Source of the DNA: Pogostemon cablin
Lineage: Eukaryota; Streptophyta; Magnoliopsida; Lamiales; Lamiaceae
DNA: 64,000 nucleotides
NCBI GenBank assembly: GCA_023678885.1
Contig: CM042998.1
Coordinates: 3,599,820-3,663,819, forward strand
Direction: 5' to 3'
The notes under the pieces: generated by a model
What the model saw: the letters and a program-made list of their open reading frames with translations, nothing else
The model's database searches: none
Told to the model about the DNA's origin: nothing
Made by a program: the position numbers and the translations under genes
Shown here: in pieces, positions 1 to 10,835 of the stretch
How the letters are laid out: each line of letters starts with the position of its first letter
How positions within the stretch are numbered: the stretch's first letter is position 1

Positions 1-1300
1 TTAAGTGATCCAATTAAGGTTAAAGGTCCATGAGCTATAATAATAAATGATATGGGCTTATTGAGTAGATACCCAATACTACATGATTAGGTGATTATGG
101 GTGGTCTAGTCAAGTAGTATATAAAGGCTCAGGTTATGGTCCCCAATATACTAAGCCGCACATGGTCTTCCCTTCTCCCCATCGGGAGGGATTACTACGG
201 TCCCCATAAGGAATAAGGAGACTTAGTTGAGGAAGGCCAATCCTAAGTTCGTGTTCCGCCTAAAGACTTATTGGATCAGGTACGCTTCCGCATTACAGTT
301 TGATCTCATTTAATCGTAATAGAGTTTAAGGTATTAGAAATTATTTCCTACACTACGAACACTTAAGTGAATAATCTAATTCTATTACGTTATTAGAGTC
401 GAACCCGGATAGGTGAAGCCAACTATGTTATTTATAAATCCTGGTAGTCGAACCCGGATAGGTGAGGACAACTCCCACACAGTACACTTAAGTGAATAAT
501 CTAGTGTTCGCCTAGGGTAAGGCCTCACAATACATGATTTGACAATGTGCTACGAACACTTAAGTGAATAATCTAGTGTTCGCCGGGAGTCGAACCCGAA
601 TGGGTGAGACCAACTCGCACACAGTGTGTAAGGAGACACTAAGGTAAGGCCTCACGATACATGATTTGCCAATGTGCTACGAACACTTAAGTGAATAATC
701 TAATTCTATTACGTTATTAGAGTCGAACCCGGATAGGTGAAACCAACTATGTTATTTATAAATCCTGGTAGTCGAACCCGGATAGGTGAGGATAGGTGAG
801 GACAACTCCCACACAGTACACTTAAGTGAATAATATTACGTTATTTAAACAACACTTAAGTGAATAATCTAATTCTATTACGTATAAAAATCCCGGGAGT
901 CGAACCCGGATAGGTGAGGACAACTCCCACACAGTGTGTAGGGAGACACTGAGGTAAGACCTCACGATACATGATTTGCCAATGTTCTACGAACACTTAA
1001 GTGAATAATCTAATTCTATTACGTTATTTAAATAATTGTAATAGAGAAAATAAAAATGCCGTGAGCTTAGTTTTTGACTGCTATGCGTTGTCGGTTTTAG
1101 ATTGCTTTTTATTTTATTTTTTAAGAAAACTATGGATTATGTGGTTAAAATTCCCTCAATAGTGCAATTTCACGAAAAATAAACTAAATTGCTAGTGTGC
1201 TACGAACACTAATGAATAATCAAATTTTATTACGTTATTTAAACAAATTATTTGTAATAGAAAAAACAAAATCCCGTGAGATTAGATTTTGACCGCTATG
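1..1300. repeat. rearranged tandem/nested repeat array with six Pol III B-box-like units
   Basis: A mosaic of reused blocks. The unit AGTCGAACCCGGATAGGTGA (or close variants) starts at 397, 446, 588, 721, 770 and 898, separated by a second block around GAACACTTAAGTGAATAATC. The pair at 397/446 recurs as 721/770, so a piece of at least 120 bp is duplicated with a 324-bp offset. On the minus strand each unit contains GGGTTCGACTCC, which fits the Pol III B-box consensus GGTTCGANNCC, so the array may come from a tRNA-derived SINE; no complete A-box/B-box body was found. The segment near 1190-1300 is related to 13260-13470. No coding potential seen. Confidence 0.7.
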
Positions 1301-1324
1301 GGCTGCAGGGGGATTGCTTTTTAT

Positions 1325-1610
1325 TATTCCTCCTCGTCACATAAATTTTCATATTTTTCTCATTTGTTTGTTTCACAAAATCTTTCACACTACAATAAAG
1401 GAAACATTTCTTTATTTAATAACTTCAAAAGTTACTTTAATTTCAAATTTGTCACTCATTTTTCACACACATCTCATTAGTTTATACTTTTTTATTACCT
1501 AAAAATACTACAATACCATCCAAAGTCAATAAAATTGGTCAAAAAGTACAACTTTTATTAAACAACGTTGAACAGTAAACATGAAAAGTATTATGTGACG
1601 GAGGGGGTAT
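1325..1610. mobile_element. Stowaway-like MITE
   Basis: Terminal inverted repeats TTCCTCCTCGTCACATAA (left) and TTATGTGACGGAGGGGGT (right) match the Stowaway CTCCCTCCGT type and are bounded by TA. The length of about 285 bp and AT-rich, non-coding interior fit a non-autonomous Tc1/mariner-type MITE. Confidence 0.75.
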
Positions 1611-2255
1611 TATTATTAATTTGAAATTTAATTTTTAAGAAAACTATGGATTATTCAGTTTCAGAAATTTTGAAAAAGATTTATATGAGATGAAAAGTTA
1701 GTGATAATATTTAAATAAAAAACTTATAATTAATGAAAATTAAATTATAATATACTATAAATATTTTATGAACAATTTATAATATAAATAAAAAGTGATA
1801 ATATTTTTAAAAAGAAGTGATAACATACATTTTTAATAAAAAATAATAATTATTTAAAAAAGTGTAAAATTATCTCAGTATAACATGCAAGTATGCTAAA
1901 TCTTTAGTAAGTAAAGGACGATATCAATTTTGATCCCAAATTATATACGATTCTTGTGAATCAATTGTAAGAAGAAAATAGTATATTGTGATAGCGAAAT
2001 CACTAAGCAGACAAAGGAATTGCAAGAATATCACATCACTAATCTCAGCACTCGCCGACTAAAATCAAACATACAAAAGAATTGCAAGAATATCACATCA
2101 CTAATCTCAGCACTCCCCAACTAAAATTAAACAATAAACATAGCCCTCGTCGCTTTAAAGAGTAAATTTCTTTTCATTCTAGGTGTCATCACAAAAGAGT
2201 TCTTTTTTTTTTTTTACATATATGAAATCTACACACACCCACTAATACAATTAAA
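1611..2255. repeat. AT-rich intergenic DNA with a 62-bp tandem duplication
   Basis: No gene is visible. A 62-bp unit containing GAATTGCAAGAATATCACAT occurs twice in direct tandem at about 2011-2072 and 2073-2134, with a few mismatches. From about 2160 the sequence resembles a MITE copy at 28697-28905. Confidence 0.6.
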
Positions 2256-2965
2256 GCAGTGACTAATGTAAGAAAGGTTTTTTTTTCCCCTAATTTCATG
2301 AGACTGTTGCCCACCCCCTTTCACCCCAAATTCGCTACTATACCGTACCAGCTATGTGCTTGTTTATTTATTTTTTTCTTTTTTTGTTATTTTTTAAATT
2401 TAATTTTAGAATTTAGGGTATATTTCATCCATAGGATTAGGGTATAATTGTAATTTTATCATTATGATTTAGGGTATAATTTATTACTAAAGTTTAGGTT
2501 TTAGGGTATAATTTTAATTTACCCTTATGGTTTAAGTATAATTTATCCATAGGGTTTAAGATATAATTGTAATTTTACCCTTGAAGTTTAGGGGTATAGA
2601 TTTAACCGTAAAGTTTAAGGTTTAGAGTATAATCATAAATTTATCCTTGTGGTTTAGAGTATATTTTACTCCTAGGGTTTAGGGTTTAGGGTAATTTTAC
2701 CCTTGTGGTTTAGATTATAATTTACCCATATTACCCATAGGATTTAGGGTATAATTGTAATTTTACCCTTTTGGTTTATGATATATTTTACTCTTAGGGT
2801 TTATGGTTTAGGTTATAATAGTCTTTTATGCATAATAAATTTAAATAAAAAAACATTAATGAAATAAAAAAAACATTAATGAAGGAGGGAAAATTAATTA
2901 GGGAAGTGGGGAACACATGTTCCATCAATTCATTTGGTGGGACTGGTTCCACCAAGTTGCACTCT
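2256..2965. mobile_element. non-autonomous element with a degenerate telomere-like minisatellite interior
   Basis: Direct 9-bp copies of ACAATTAAA (2247-2255 and 2966-2974) flank a 710-bp insert that interrupts a MITE; the uninterrupted MITE sequence is seen near 28790. The interior (about 2400-2820) is a run of diverged units built on GGTTTAGGGTATAATT and TTTTACCCTTGTGG, resembling the plant telomere unit TTTAGGG but with AT-rich spacers. A second copy lies reversed at 38030-38570. A 9-bp target duplication is typical of Mutator-like elements; that assignment is inference because the inverted ends are weak. Confidence 0.6.
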
Positions 2966-3580
2966 ACAATTAAAATATGGGATCCACACACTCACTAATA
3001 CAACTACCCACTACATATTAAATAATAAGACTCCTTAATTCATACAAAAGCAAAAGAGACTCTTTCAACCGGAAGGAGGGAGTATTAAAATCTAGTGTTA
3101 TAATCTAATTCAAGTTCGAAATTTTAGAAATAAGTTACCTTGAATTAGAAAATATAAATGAGGCATGGAAAGATGTTTTGATGCACTCATAATTGATGAA
3201 TGTTTCGATATACGGCTGCATTTTCAAAGAAGAGAGAATGGAGAAACTATCAGCTGCTTTTTATTTCATATGTACCTGTGTTTGAGTTTTTCAAAGTAAA
3301 ATTAAGAATAAAAAACTTAAAAAAGATTTAAAAATATCCATATATATAAGAATGGACTAGGAGTTTCAATGAAGTTTAAAATAAGGATAGAAGAATGTTT
3401 ATGATGAATTAAACTAATATTAAAAATTTCACATCAAACTCAACTGAGATTAGTGGGTGGTGGGTCTCTAGCTATAATTGATAAAGAGATAAAAGAAGCA
3501 GTATTGTTGTCCACTTATTTGATTCATATGATATACTCCCATGTTGCAACTTTATTAGTGCACATCAAGAATCAAGAATT
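2966..3580. other. remainder of interrupted MITE and P450 upstream region
   Basis: From 2966 to about 3087 the interrupted MITE resumes and ends in GGAAGGAGGGAGTATT. From there to 3580 is AT-rich DNA that must hold the promoter of the P450 gene. I see no convincing TATA box or other named motif. Confidence 0.4.
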
Positions 3581-5933
3581 ATGGGTGCAGTTTTGATCAT
3601 TTGTGCAGTATTGATAGTTGTTGTGATCCTTAGTGTAAAAAGCATTCTGAAATCAGGGAAGCATCTTCCCCCTGGCAGCTATGGTTGGCCTATTCTTGGA
3701 GAAACAAGGGAGTTTCTTGGTGCTGGATTGGATGGAAGTCCAGATAATTTTATCAGGGAGAGAATGGAGAAATATAAATGTGATCATGTGTTCAAGACTT
3801 CAATAATGGGGGAAGCCATGGCTGTGTTGTGCAGCCCTGGTGGCAATAAGTTGCTGTTCAGCAACGAAAACAGGGCGGTGAGAGTGTGGTGGCCGAGCTC
3901 TGTGAGGAAACTGTTGGGACGGTGTTTGGTGACGTGCAGCGGTGACGAAGGGAAGCAAATGCGAAAGATGGTGTCGTTTTTTGTGAGCCCGGATGCCTTT
4001 ACTAGGTGGTACATCAAGACTATGGATATGGTCTCTCAGCAGCATATCAGGACTCACTGGCAAGGTAATTTGGCCAGCTTATATTATTATGCAATTTGTT
4101 AGAGTAAAGTGATTAAATATTAATTGAGGAGTATTTCTCTCTATAAGTTTAAGCTTTTAGACGAGGTGGTGATGAAGTTTTAAAGTTGTTAGGTGCAGAA
4201 CTTGTGTATGTGATTAGTGATAATTCATATGTTAGTCCTTTGCATGTAGTTGCTGAGAAGGGAGATGACAGTTATTATGTTAGATCCCCATGTTGACGCG
4301 TATGTGTAGACTAGAGAAAATTGAATGAATACACACGCAAAGGCCATTTCTCTTTACTCTTAATGGATCAAATGCTTGATAAGTTAGCAGGATATGAGTT
4401 CTACTGTTTTCTATATGGATACTTCAGTTATAATCAGATAACATGGTATCAGAGTTAAGGCCTATCAGAGATTCAAGATTCAAGGTATGTGAAGCATGTG
4501 ATTGAGTATTAATAGATACTCGGCTAAAAATAAACCCACCTGTACGTGAGGAGACGTCTGATTAAGTATTAACTGATACTTAGGCAAAATTAACCCCGCC
4601 TGTACGTGTAATTTCAGGTAAGGATGAGGTGAAGGTGTTTCGAATGATAAAAATATACACTTTCCAACTTGCATGCCGGCTGTTTATGAGCCTTGAAGAC
4701 GAGGAAGAGATCTCAAAGCTTGCTGTTCAGTTCGATATCTTCTTGAAGGGGATCATCTCTATCCCTTTTGACTTCCCCGGAACAAGATTCTACAATGCGA
4801 AGAAAGCTACATCAGCAATAAAGAAGCAACTGCTGAAGATAGTGAGACAGAGAGGAGTTGCCTTGGAACACAAAACGGCTGCACCTTCGCAGGACCTTCT
4901 CTCCCATCTGCTTGTAACTCCGGATGAAAATGGAAAATTCATGACTGAATCACTCATTGTAAACAACATACTCATGCTGCTCTTCGCTGCTCACGACACT
5001 TCCAGTGTTGCCATTACAATGCTCATCAAGAATCTTGCACAATTTCCTCATGTTTATCAAAAGGTGCTTCAAGGTAATTCATTCATTTAAATGCATATGC
5101 ATATGTTGTTGATTCAAACCTTATCTAAAAGTTTAAGCTGCCAGAGAGGAGAATCATTTAATATTTAATTAAGTCACACTTTAACAATCCCTCTTACGTG
5201 AAGGGGGTGGTTAGGTTTGAACCTGGACCTCCATTTGGTCATGCTTCTGCTTCTGATACCATATTAAATGACTACTTCATTTAAAAGTTTAAGCTGGTAG
5301 AGTGGAGAATCATTTAATATTTAATCAGGTCACACTCTAACAGTTTAGTTTTGTTTTTGGTTTGGTGCAACAGAGCAGAATGAAATTGCATCAAGAAAAG
5401 AAAAAGGGGAGTATCTGCAGTGGGAGGATATACAGAAGATGAGGTACTCGTGGAACGTAGTTTGTGAAACATTGAGGCTTACGCCTCCGATAATTGGTTC
5501 TTTCAGGGAAGCTCTAACCGATATCAGTTATGCAGGCTACGTCATTCCAAAGGGATGGAAGGTACACCTAGCTCATATATATTCCATACCAAAGATCGAT
5601 ATATATATTGATGATGTTGTTAATGTTTAGCTGTATTGGAGCTCCGCCTTTACTCATAGAGACGGGAGGTTTCACGACAACTACATGGATTTTGATCCAT
5701 GTAGATTTGAAGAAGCAAGGGGAGCAGGGGCAGTTCCATTCTCGTATGTCCCTTTCGGCGGGGGACCTAGGATGTGCTTGGGTAAAGAGTTTGCAAGGCT
5801 GGAGACACTCATATTTCTGCACAACATTGTCACAAGATTCAGGTGGAATGTGGTGAATGAAGATGAGATGGTTACATATGATCCTATGCCAACACCACTC
5901 CATGGACTTCCCATTAAGCTGAGCTCTCATTAG
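3581..5933 (+). CDS. cytochrome P450, CYP716-type (triterpenoid oxidase-like)
   Basis: Four exons with GT-AG introns: 3581-4064, 4618-5073, 5374-5561 and 5631-5933, giving 476 residues, the usual length for this family. Starting at 3581 gives a hydrophobic ER anchor (residues 1-20), then the proline hinge LPPGSYGWPILGETREFL. The I-helix oxygen-binding motif reads AAHDTS, the K-helix ExxR is ETLR, and the haem loop is FGGGPRMCLGKE with its cysteine ligand. Segments such as WWPSSVRKLLG and YTFQLACRLFMSLED are typical of CYP716, whose characterised members oxidise triterpenes such as beta-amyrin at the ER membrane using NADPH-P450 reductase. Odd points: AA instead of the common GG/AG in the I-helix and L where CYP716 usually has P after the haem cysteine. 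No stop or frameshift is present, so it looks functional; the substrate cannot be read from sequence. Confidence 0.93.
4278..4454 (+). mobile_element. short LTR plus primer-binding site remnant in P450 intron 1
   Basis: A 166-bp segment starts TGTTAGATCCCC and ends GATAACA, giving the TGTTA/TAACA ends of an LTR. It is followed at once by TGGTATCAGAG (4444-4454), the usual plant primer-binding site for initiator methionine tRNA. No second LTR occurs before exon 2, so it is a truncated remnant, perhaps of a TRIM-type element. Diverged duplicated blocks fill 4500-4615. Confidence 0.6.
5127..5343 (+). repeat. direct duplication inside P450 intron 2
   Basis: The block beginning AAAAGTTTAAGCTG and running through GGAGAATCATTTAATATTTA occurs at 5127-5194 and again at 5283-5343 (156-bp offset), the second copy next to the exon 3 acceptor. 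A related stretch (AAGTTTAAGCTTTTAGA) lies in intron 1 near 4146. Confidence 0.65.
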
Positions 5934-6401
5934 TTAGTCCGGATCCTCTGTGCCACTTAGGTGTATCATCTCTTGTGTCACTCCGTTGGATGAGTGAGAC
6001 ATAGGAGAGAGGAGGATAATGTACCCTAAAAGAAAAATATCAACCCTAAGGGGAATGATTGAATTTTATTCCTTTGGACATGTGTCAACCACATAAATAA
6101 TGACACGTAAGATGATACACGAAATTGTACCTATGTGCTCATTAGTGTATATATATATATATGTGTGTGTGTTTGCAGTGATCCATGAGATCAATAATTT
6201 ACACATTTACTTTCTTCTTATTGTTTATCTTAGGACTGAGATCAATAATTTACACATTTACTTTCTTCTTATTGTTTATCTTAGGACCATAAATGAATTG
6301 AATGATAATTCTAGTGAGTATTTGCTAAAAAAATTAATTATTTCAGCTTGTTTTTTTATGAATTTATTACTATCCAATACAAATTATATATCTATATTAC
6401 T
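5934..6401. repeat. P450 3' flank with a 51-bp tandem duplication
   Basis: A 51-bp unit starting GAGATCAATAATTTACACAT is repeated in tandem at 6187-6237 and 6238-6287 almost without change. The rest is AT-rich 3' flank with a short TA run near 6148. The duplication makes a short spurious open frame. Confidence 0.7.
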
Positions 6402-7384
6402 GTTAGATACAATAGGGTAAAAATATTACTAATAGATACAATATATTAGGATGGGATACACACAATATCCCTATAAAAATATAATCTCAATTAATTTTTT
6501 TATTAATAATTTTAATTATCTATCTTTTCTCTCTCTCTTTTCTTCGCTCTTACTTCATCCCTCCACAATTCCTTGATTTTTCCTCCAAAGTTCTCTTTTC
6601 TGCATCCAAATTTCCGATTTCCCCTTGATTTATTGTCACCGGACCAAGAGTTGTTTCTCCACTGTCTAGGGCAGCTTTCAATCGGCGGCCGCTCGCGTTA
6701 CATCTGCCGCCAGAGGTCCACCATGGTGCGTTCCTTTGCGCTGGGCCATCTGCTCGCGCCCTCCGATCTCTCCCCTGTCCAGGGACTCTCAATCGTCCCA
6801 TCGCCGTTTTTACTGAAGAAATCATCCTCGAAGGAGAAGTATCGCCTACTGTCGGCCGCGCCGCCTCCGCTGATTGCAATCTAGATGCCGGATTTCACTC
6901 AGGTTTTCAATAGATCTCCAGCCAATCATGGCTATCTCCGACGCGCTTACAAGCTGTCGCCCTCCCTCTCACGAGGGTTTCACCGCGCTGCTTGGGTCTT
7001 TCGCTGATATTTTTATCGGCGCGGCTTTCCAAACGTGAGTCCCTCCTCCTAGGTTGCTCTGCCTCGTGTACCTCACTCGTGCGAGATTATTATTGGGTCC
7101 CTTGGTGATGATAGGGGAGTTACTCTCATCCTCTTTGTTATAGATTTGTTCTATTTTCGGAAAATTTCAGACCTGCCCTGTTGTTTTTCAGACCTGATTT
7201 GTTCTGATTTTCTAATTTAGATATATCTTTATGATACCCGGTCCTCCTTTGTGATGCTCTGAGGCGGTCGGTCCTCTCTTTGTGAGATTTTATTGTGATA
7301 TTTATTATTCTACTTCCATTGTGTGTACTCTTGATTGTCAGTATATTTCTTCCTGTGGTGTGGTTTGTGCTTTATGCTTAAAAA
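6402..7384 (+). other. leader-like region upstream of the gag relic
   Basis: It begins TGTTAGATACAATAGGG, contains CCCTATAAAAATA (TATA-like, near 6470) and a pyrimidine-rich stretch at about 6520-6545, then becomes GC-rich. This resembles an LTR promoter followed by a retroelement leader, but it does not match the 3' LTR at 9053-9316. An open frame of 103 codons at 6573-6884 has no recognisable family. Confidence 0.3.
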
Positions 7385-8145
7385 ATGGCTTCTAATTCCT
7401 TTGGCATGACTCTTTTTGATGGTAAAACTGATTTCAAAATTTGGAAACAAAAAATGAAATGTGTTTTGGTTCAACAATGTCTATAAGGCCATTGATAGAA
7501 CACATGTTGCCACTATAACTGAAGAACAGAAATCTGATATGAATGAGCTTGCTTTGTCATCCATTACTTTAAATCTCTCTAACTCTGTGATAAGAAAGGT
7601 TGGTCAATTTGAGTATGCTAAAAAGATGTGAAAAAAGTTGGATGAATTGTTCAATGTGTCATCTTTGTCTAGTAGGATGTTCTTGCTTGAAAAAATTTTC
7701 AGATTTAAATTGGATTTGAATAAGGGCATTGATGAAAACTTGGACATTTTTACAAAGCTTATTATTGATATTAAGTAATCTGGTGATAAGCACATTGATG
7801 AGTATTCCCCAATTGTCTTGTTAAATGCTATTCTTGAATCTTATTGTAATGTCAAATCTGCTATTAAGTATGATCGTGATTATGTTACTCTAGATGTGGT
7901 GGTTAATGCCTTAAAAAGCAAAGAGCATGATTTGAATTACAATGAGGTGATAAGAATTCTGGGGGTGTTATGTTTGTTAAGGGAAGGCATAATAATAAGT
8001 TTAAGGATAAGAATCATAGATGCTATAATTGTAACAGGCGTGGCCATTATGCTAACAAATGTCCCCACCCCAAGAAGGATAAATTTAGTGAACAAACCAA
8101 TATTGTGACTGAAACGGAGTGTTATGGTGAAGTTTACTAGTTGTG
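7385..8145 (+). pseudogene. degenerate Ty1/copia-type gag
   Basis: The start reads MASNSFGMTLFDG followed by an IWKQKMKCVLVQQ segment typical of copia gag (UBN2-type) proteins. A CX2CX4HX4C zinc knuckle (CYNCNRRGHYANKC) lies near 8013-8055. The frame is broken by a stop and frameshift near 7485, further stops near 7630 and 7776, and another shift near 7960. No protease, integrase or reverse transcriptase follows, so the element appears to have carried gag only. Confidence 0.75.
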
Positions 8146-9052
8146 CTTGTGTAAATTACTTGAGCCTTTAATTTGTGTGTTTAAATGGCTTTTTAATTCT
8201 GCATGTTTGTTGAAAAATCTATTTTTTTCTAAAAAATTGTTTTTCTTATCTTGTTTCACTTTGAATCTATGTGTTTCTTTGTGAATTTGTGTTTTCTTTG
8301 TGTGAAAACTTGTTAGAAATGTGTTTTCTTATTATGTTTCTCTTTGAAACTATGTGTTTTCTTTGTGTGAGAAACTTGTTGAAATTTGTTTTCTACGTTT
8401 TGTACTTGTTTATGTGTTAAACGTGCTTTATTTTAGGCTGTTCCTAGTGAGGTGGAGTATTTACATATGTGTTATCTTTATGCTTTTGTACCTTGTTTAC
8501 ATGCTTATTTGTTTCTCTTAGTGAGGTGGAACAATTTGTGTGAGTTCAAATGTTTGTGTGATGTTTGGTTGGTAATTATTGTGTGTGCTTCTGTGTGAAT
8601 GTTTCTATGTGACTTTTAAATGCTATAACTTGTGTGTCTATGTGACTAGACTATGTGTCTTTAGAATTGTGTATTATATTCTGTGTGATAAAATTATGAA
8701 TTGTGTATTCATGATCTTAGTGATCACATGTTAGCTTTGTGCTTGTTTTATTTTTTTTTGTGTGAACTATTTGTGTATCGTGGGAACTGTGAATTCTAAT
8801 CTATGTGATTACACTATGTGAACTTTGTGTTTTCTTGAGAGCTTTGTGCTTCATTCTTTTTTTATCTTTGTGATAATGTGAATTTTTGTAACTATGTGTC
8901 AATTTCGTTTGACTTATTTTGTGTTTGTCAAATTTCTGGATCTTGCATCTAACTTTGTATTTTTCGTTTTGCAGATATCCGGGAAAAGGTGCGATGATGA
9001 ATTCCTATATAGTTGAACACGACGGTGGATGATTTGGGCCAAGGTGGAGATT
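8146..9052 (+). mobile_element. TG-rich non-coding interior and polypurine tract of the gag-only element
   Basis: About 850 bp of repetitive sequence built on variants of TTTGTGTGAAAACTTGTTG and CTATGTGTTTTCTTTG, with no open frame. It ends in AAGGTGGAGA (9041-9050), a polypurine tract directly before the LTR start. Confidence 0.55.
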
Positions 9053-9316
9053 TGTTGGGCCCGTTAGGTTTTGGCCCAAATTGATGGCCTTCAATTCCCT
9101 AAGTATTGGGCATGTTTTAATGAATTAAAACATGGCCCATAGTCTTACACCCCCAATCCATTATCATCCCCATTCGTGAACCCTAACGGGTAGAACGTGG
9201 AGTTTGAATTCTTTGTGAGTTCAACGGGAATCTGAGCACCTCCGTGAAGTTCAGCCTCCAACTTCTCTGGCGACGAAGACCGGCGCTCCGACGATGGCGA
9301 CCGCGTACACCTAACA
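9053..9316 (+). mobile_element. 3' LTR of the gag-only copia-like element
   Basis: It begins TGTTGGGCCCGTTAGG right after the polypurine tract and ends CACCTAACA, giving TGTTGG/CCTAACA inverted ends and 264 bp. The interior includes the inverted repeat GGGCATGTTTTAAT ... ATTAAAACATGGCCC. A matching 5' LTR was not found. Confidence 0.55.
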
Positions 9317-9379
9317 ATCACTCACATAAAATAATGAATCAAAACGAAAAACGAATGCGAAGTGAATTATAGTGGTTTG

Positions 9380-9417
9380 GTTTTGCAACCTACATCCAGG
9401 AGTGTAGGTTGCAAAAC
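9380..9417. repeat. perfect 15-bp inverted repeat (hairpin)
   Basis: GTTTTGCAACCTACA (9380-9394) and its exact complement (9403-9417) are separated by an 8-nt loop. It sits about 60 bp beyond the LTR end. Function unknown. Confidence 0.8.
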
Positions 9418-9452
9418 ATTATAAGTGTTCTACTTTTGTAGAAGAACTGATC

Positions 9453-9556
9453 CGTACATATGGCAGCTCCAAAAAATCATATTTGTATTGTAATAAGTCA
9501 TTCCCATCCAAATGGCAGCTCTAAAAAATCATGTTTGTGTTGTAATAAGTCATTCC
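9453..9556. repeat. 52-bp tandem duplication
   Basis: Two tandem units containing ATGGCAGCTCCAAAAAATCA or a near copy, then TTGTAATAAGTCATTCC, with about six differences. Non-coding. Confidence 0.65.
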
Positions 9557-10261
9557 ATGTTCACATAGTGTGGCTGGGATTAAAACTAAATTTATGGAAT
9601 GAACAAATAGACTAAATCCAAGTTTATGTAAACTTAAGCCTATTTTACTTTTTTTTTTTTTCTGTTTTGGTAGTAGCTGGTTTTTCATTCAGTAATAAGA
9701 TGGAGAATTTCATCACCGAACTCAAGCAATCCAAATCAGACAAGCCCGAAAAATACAGAGAATATATCGCAATAGACAACATAAATACATTCAGTAGCAC
9801 ATATAAATAAATTCAGCAGAAAAATTACAGAAAGAAGATAGACAAATGCAAAGGCATAAACATGGAGGCTTTAAACAGAGGAAAATTCAAAGATTATAAC
9901 AATAAAAAAGGCTTCTTTTACTCAACAATCATAAGGGATACAAAGTGTTTAAAGATACACAATTATCTGATAAAAACAGTACTCATCCACTCCTATCAAA
10001 CCACATTCCAAATCTCAATCTCAATCACTAAAGAACAAAAAAAAAAAAAAACAGTCTTCATAATCCTTCACAGAGAGAGAAAAACCCATCTCTGAAACAA
10101 AAGCTACCAAAACCCATCTTTCTTTCTTTAAGTTGATCTGTCTTACAATGATGTCGTCGGGCCAATATCAAATCTTGTGGCAACGGGTTCACAATGCATT
10201 ATAGAGTTTAATGTTTATTCTTAGATTTATAATATTTAAATGTATAATTATTTTTCAATTC

Positions 10262-10265
<4 letters not shown>
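9557..10265. other. no recognisable gene
   Basis: AT-rich sequence with poly-A and poly-T runs. Around 10135-10185 the sequence CTGTCTTACAATGATGTC with the following CGGGCCAATA resembles 12805-12835, so a diverged dispersed repeat is likely. I see nothing else. Confidence 0.3.

Positions 10266-10346
<81 letters not shown>
10266..10346. repeat. (TA)n microsatellite
   Basis: About 80 bp of uninterrupted TA dinucleotide repeat. Confidence 0.95.
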
Positions 10347-10348
<2 letters not shown>

Positions 10349-10512
10349 GCACGTGTACATTACCACAATCATTATGTGGTAGATTAATTTGATCGGTCTG
10401 TCCAAATTTAAAATTGTTAAAACTAATAGAAATTCTTAAATTAAAGATTGAATATAATCTTCATTGTTCTATTCATAATCTCCCAAGTTGCAACTAACAC
10501 CGTGTTCCCACT

Positions 10513-10807
10513 GTTGGATATATTTGATTTTTCGTATAATATGTTTACTAGAAAGTTTTGACAAAAATTATACGAATGAAATTTGAGTCAAGCAAGAGTT
10601 TGACTGTTTATCCTTAAGACAAAATTTCACTGCTAGAGCACTTACGGTTCGATAGCAATCTTCTCCAAGATACGACTCATATTCTTGTGATAGTTACAAA
10701 TCACAAGAAATGGCGAACCAAATTGTTGAGAGGTGAGTCGTTTAAAACTTAATCAAGTCACTCTAACACAAAATCATTCTATTGTTATAATTTCTTTATG
10801 GTATCAG
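10513..10807 (+). mobile_element. candidate 5' LTR and primer-binding site of a copia relic
   Basis: The segment begins TGTTGGATATATTTG and runs to TATGGTATCAGCC at 10798; TGGTATCAG (10799-10807) fits an initiator-tRNA primer-binding site just upstream of the gag relic. The LTR 3' boundary is unclear and no partner LTR was seen. Confidence 0.4.
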
Positions 10808-10835
10808 CCTTGTGATCCTACCTAGCCTGTCAGCC

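Noticed and set aside
397..917. tRNA genes suggested by GGTTCGACTCC cores
   Set aside because: No cloverleaf or anticodon stem could be drawn around any copy.
2400..2820. True interstitial telomere
   Set aside because: Units are heavily diverged with AT-rich spacers and lie inside an insert with target duplications.
6573..6884. 103-codon frame as a gene
   Set aside because: It lies in a GC-rich leader-like stretch before the gag relic and shows no domain or family resemblance.
10208..10405. Frame encoding alternating Tyr-Ile residues
   Set aside because: Translation of a TA microsatellite.
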